A DNA stretch of 64,000 nt from Flavobacterium sp. CECT 9288. GTDB taxonomy: Bacteria; Bacteroidota; Bacteroidia; Flavobacteriales; Flavobacteriaceae. Shown here piece by piece: positions 62,038 to 64,000 of the stretch (the stretch's first letter is position 1; every line of letters begins with the position of its first letter). The notes under the pieces are model-generated. The model was not told the origin of the DNA, made no database searches, and worked only from the letters and a program-made list of their open reading frames with translations. The stretch spans positions 3,473,501-3,537,500 of the forward strand of contig NZ_OU957226.1 in the NCBI RefSeq assembly GCF_918731615.1. Reading direction: 5' to 3'. The translations under genes were made by a program, and so were the position numbers.

Positions 62038-62697
62038 TTAGTTGATATCCATTTCAGGAATATCACCTTCAATTATCAAGTTAGCTTCAGTAGAGGCGAT
62101 GATGTGTTCTACTGTAACTCCAGGCGCACGCTCTAAAAGCTTAAAACCTGCTGAAGTAACTTCTAGTACTGCAAGCTCTGTTACTACCTTTTTAACACAG
62201 CCTACGCCGGTTAATGGCAAAGAGCATTTTTTAAGGATTTTTGATTCGCCTGCTTTGTTTACGTGCATCATTGCTACAATGATATTTTCGGCAGAAGCCA
62301 CTAAATCCATTGCGCCACCCATACCTTTTACCATTTTACCTGGGATTTTCCAGTTGGCGATATCTCCATTTTCGGCCACTTCCATAGCGCCTAGAATAGT
62401 TAAATCTACTTTTTGAGAGCGTATCATTCCGAAACTTAAAGCGGAGTCAAAAAACGATGCGCCTGGCAAGGTAGTAATGGTTTGTTTTCCAGCGTTGATG
62501 ATGTCGGCATCTTCTTCTCCCGCAAACGGGAATGGTCCCATGCCTAATACGCCATTTTCACTTTGAAATTCAACCGAAATATCTGTGCGTACATAATTAG
62601 CCACCAAGGTAGGAATTCCAATTCCTAGGTTAACATAATAGCCGTCTTGTACTTCTTTGGCAATTCTTCTTGCTATATCTTCTTTTGTTAAAGCCAT
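62038..62697 (-). CDS. scoB: 3-oxoacid CoA-transferase, subunit B
   Basis: A 219-residue subunit of the enzyme transferring CoA from succinyl-CoA to acetoacetate. The catalytic glutamate is Glu47 in FQSENGVLGMGPFP. Other motifs are VNLGIGIPTLVANY at ~22-35 and KGMGGAMDLVA. It lies 90 bases downstream of the subunit A gene on the same strand and ends at a bidirectional terminator. It feeds ketone body or butyrate-type substrates into acetoacetyl-CoA. The pair is the normal two-gene form of SCOT. Confidence 0.95.
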   Translation of the reverse strand: MALTKEDIARRIAKEVQDGYYVNLGIGIPTLVANYVRTDISVEFQSENGVLGMGPFPFAGEEDADIINAGKQTITTLPGASFFDSALSFGMIRSQKVDLTILGAMEVAENGDIANWKIPGKMVKGMGGAMDLVASAENIIVAMMHVNKAGESKILKKCSLPLTGVGCVKKVVTELAVLEVTSAGFKLLERAPGVTVEHIIASTEANLIIEGDIPEMDIN

Positions 62698-62787
62698 AAT
62701 TTTATTTTTGAAACTGGTAAGGTTTTTATAATTTGAGTATACTTAAATCATAAAATGAAGTCCATATAATTCTTTGCATACTGAATA

Positions 62788-63486
62788 CTACTTTTGTCTC
62801 ACAGTTCGTTGTTCAATTCTTTTCTCAAACGTTTCTCCTTGAAAAATGCGTTGTACCATAATTCCAGGAATGTGGATTTCGTTAGGGTCTAATGCGCCTA
62901 CGGGCAAAAGCTCTTCTACTTCGGCAATGGTGATTTTTGCAGCTCCAGCCATGCTAGAATTGAAATTACGAGCAGTTCCTTTAAAAATTAAATTACCTGC
63001 TTCATCACCTTTCCAAGCTTTTACTATTGCAAAATCAGCTTTGTAAGCGAGTTCCATGATATGCATTTTACCATTAAACTCGCGAACTTCTTTTCCTTCA
63101 GCCACTTCAGTTCCGTAACCTGCTGGCGTAAAAAAAGCAGGAATTCCGGCTTGTGCAGCACGGCACTTTTCTGCCAAAGTTCCTTGAGGTGTCAATTCTA
63201 CTTCTAGTTCGCCTGATAGCATCTGACGTTCAAACTCGGCATTTTCACCCACATACGATGAGATCATTTTTTTGATTTGGCGCTTTTGCAAAAGCAATCC
63301 AAGTCCAAAATCATCTACACCGGCATTGTTTGAAATACAGGTTAAATCGGTTACATTTTTTTGAACCAATTCGGCAATACTATTTTCTGGAATTCCACAT
63401 AATCCAAAACCGCCTAGCATGATAGTCATGCCATTTTCAATGCCTTGAAGTGCATCTTGAACGGTATTTACTTTTTTGTTAATCAT
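62788..63486 (-). CDS. scoA: 3-oxoacid CoA-transferase, subunit A
   Basis: A 232-residue partner of ScoB. Clear motifs: [19 protein letters not shown] (residues 19-37), with the glycine-rich coenzyme A loop, and [36 protein letters not shown] and [20 protein letters not shown] also occur. It is the first gene of the pair. No TAnnTTTG element is visible upstream. The 206-base gap to the left of the penicillin-binding protein gene holds repeat element B. Confidence 0.95.
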   Translation of the reverse strand: MINKKVNTVQDALQGIENGMTIMLGGFGLCGIPENSIAELVQKNVTDLTCISNNAGVDDFGLGLLLQKRQIKKMISSYVGENAEFERQMLSGELEVELTPQGTLAEKCRAAQAGIPAFFTPAGYGTEVAEGKEVREFNGKMHIMELAYKADFAIVKAWKGDEAGNLIFKGTARNFNSSMAGAAKITIAEVEELLPVGALDPNEIHIPGIMVQRIFQGETFEKRIEQRTVRQK

Positions 63487-63600
63487 AAAAATAAGGTCTA
63501 TTTATCGAATTTTAATCTATTGATGAATTGAGTTTTAAGTACGAATGCCCTTGCCCAGATTACTTCACTTGCTTTTTGTTTTCATTTGAGTTCAGTGAAC

Positions 63601-63681
63601 TTCGTTTGCAGTGGAAATCCTTTTAAAAAGCGATTTTTCATCGCTTTTTAAAAGATTGCAACGTATAGCTGGATTAGCTCC
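63601..63681. repeat. Imperfect palindromic repeat element B
   Basis: A 15-bp perfect hairpin, CTTTTAAAAAGCGAT (63620-63634) with ATCGCTTTTTAAAAG (63640-63654), loop TTTTC. It is flanked on the right by TAGCTGGATTAGCTCC. Read on the minus strand, the element starts GGAGCTAATCCAGCTATACG, closely resembling the start of element A at 56529. Confidence 0.6.
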
Positions 63682-63692
63682 AAATGAAAATT

Positions 63693-64000
63693 TTACAATT
63701 CAAATTCTTCTGTATCTTGCTCTACAGCTGTTGTATCTACTACTTTTTTCGGTACATAACAATCCACTTTGATAGAAAGATTATTTGGTCTTTCAAAAGG
63801 TTCTTTGGATACTTTGAGCGCTGGATCTTCGTAACACAGTTTCATGAAATAACCCCAAACTGGTAAAGCTGCCGTAGCTCCTTGCCCGTAAGTAATGCTT
63901 TTGAAACGAGCCGAACGGTCTTCACAACCTACCCAAACTCCGGTTACTAAATTAGGTACCATTCCCATAAACCAACCATCAGATTGATTTTGTGTAGTTC
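63693..64000 (-). CDS. Class A penicillin-binding protein, C-terminal part (cut by window edge)
   Basis: The C-terminal ~102 residues of a PBP1A-type bifunctional peptidoglycan synthase, open to the right edge of the window. It reads TTQNQSDGWFMGMVPNLVTG and VWVGCEDRSARFKSITYGQG, the segment that follows the KTG motif in transpeptidase domains (the KTG itself is just outside). ATAALPVWGYFMKL is another typical block. The tail ends KVVDTTAVEQDTEEFEL. Start, glycosyltransferase domain and the catalytic serine are not visible. Confidence 0.92.
   Translation of the reverse strand, partial: TTQNQSDGWFMGMVPNLVTGVWVGCEDRSARFKSITYGQGATAALPVWGYFMKLCYEDPALKVSKEPFERPNNLSIKVDCYVPKKVVDTTAVEQDTEEFEL

Overview
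The window comes from a member of the Bacteroidota, very probably a Flavobacterium close to F. johnsoniae. Supporting signs are the AT-rich intergenic DNA, Bacteroidetes-type promoters (TTG, 17-21 bases, TAnnTTTG), type IX secretion (T9SS) C-terminal domains, PorP/SprF proteins, a SprB gliding adhesin and a flavobacterial gene set. No rRNA, tRNA, CRISPR array, transposase or prophage was recognised. Both ends are cut inside genes: recA on the left and a class A penicillin-binding protein on the right.

Region 1 (1-2700, minus strand) holds housekeeping genes: holB, a DoxX-like membrane protein, an acyl-CoA thioesterase and recA. Region 2 (3.4-29.8 kb, plus strand) is the gliding-adhesin operon: a small secreted protein, a beta-helix-like secreted protein, sprC, sprD, the 17.7-kb sprB and sprF. 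It starts at a consensus promoter and ends at a strong terminator. SprB is the mobile surface adhesin exported by the T9SS, SprF is its PorP/SprF partner, and SprC and SprD support it. SprB contains a six-fold higher-order repeat of about 600 residues. SprD joins an outer-membrane barrel to a very long Ala/Lys/Glu helix-forming repeat and a SPOR-like end. Two strong hairpins sit between cistrons of this operon.

Region 3 (29.9-46 kb) is core metabolism and envelope: pgk, a LysM lytic transglycosylase, lipoproteins, a CtpA-type protease, rnpA, plsC with an acyl-ACP desaturase, an HD hydrolase, a crotonase and an NtrY-like kinase. The pgk-transglycosylase gap is packed with small dispersed repeats.

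Region 4 (43.9-56.5 kb) is a haem and tetrapyrrole cluster. hemH, a MATE transporter and hemJ lie on the minus strand with an AraC regulator. Divergently, hemA-hemC-hemD-hemE-hemF-hemB and a cytochrome c lipoprotein run on the plus strand. Two accessory genes interrupt the plus-strand series: an AlbA_2/HATPase (Schlafen-like) gene with its own promoter, and an S23-type four-helix-bundle gene flanked by inverted heptamer arrays.

Region 5 (56.6-64 kb) carries ogt, a PolB-like exonuclease, a SpmA-SpmB fusion, class I fumarase, a small paralogue of the protein at 41 kb, and the two subunits of a 3-oxoacid CoA-transferase.

The most interesting non-coding signal is a set of degenerate 7-bp tandem arrays at six intergenic sites, two of which bracket the four-helix-bundle gene as an inverted pair. 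A second is a pair of imperfectly palindromic elements of about 80 bp (56.5 and 63.6 kb) that look like members of one dispersed family.
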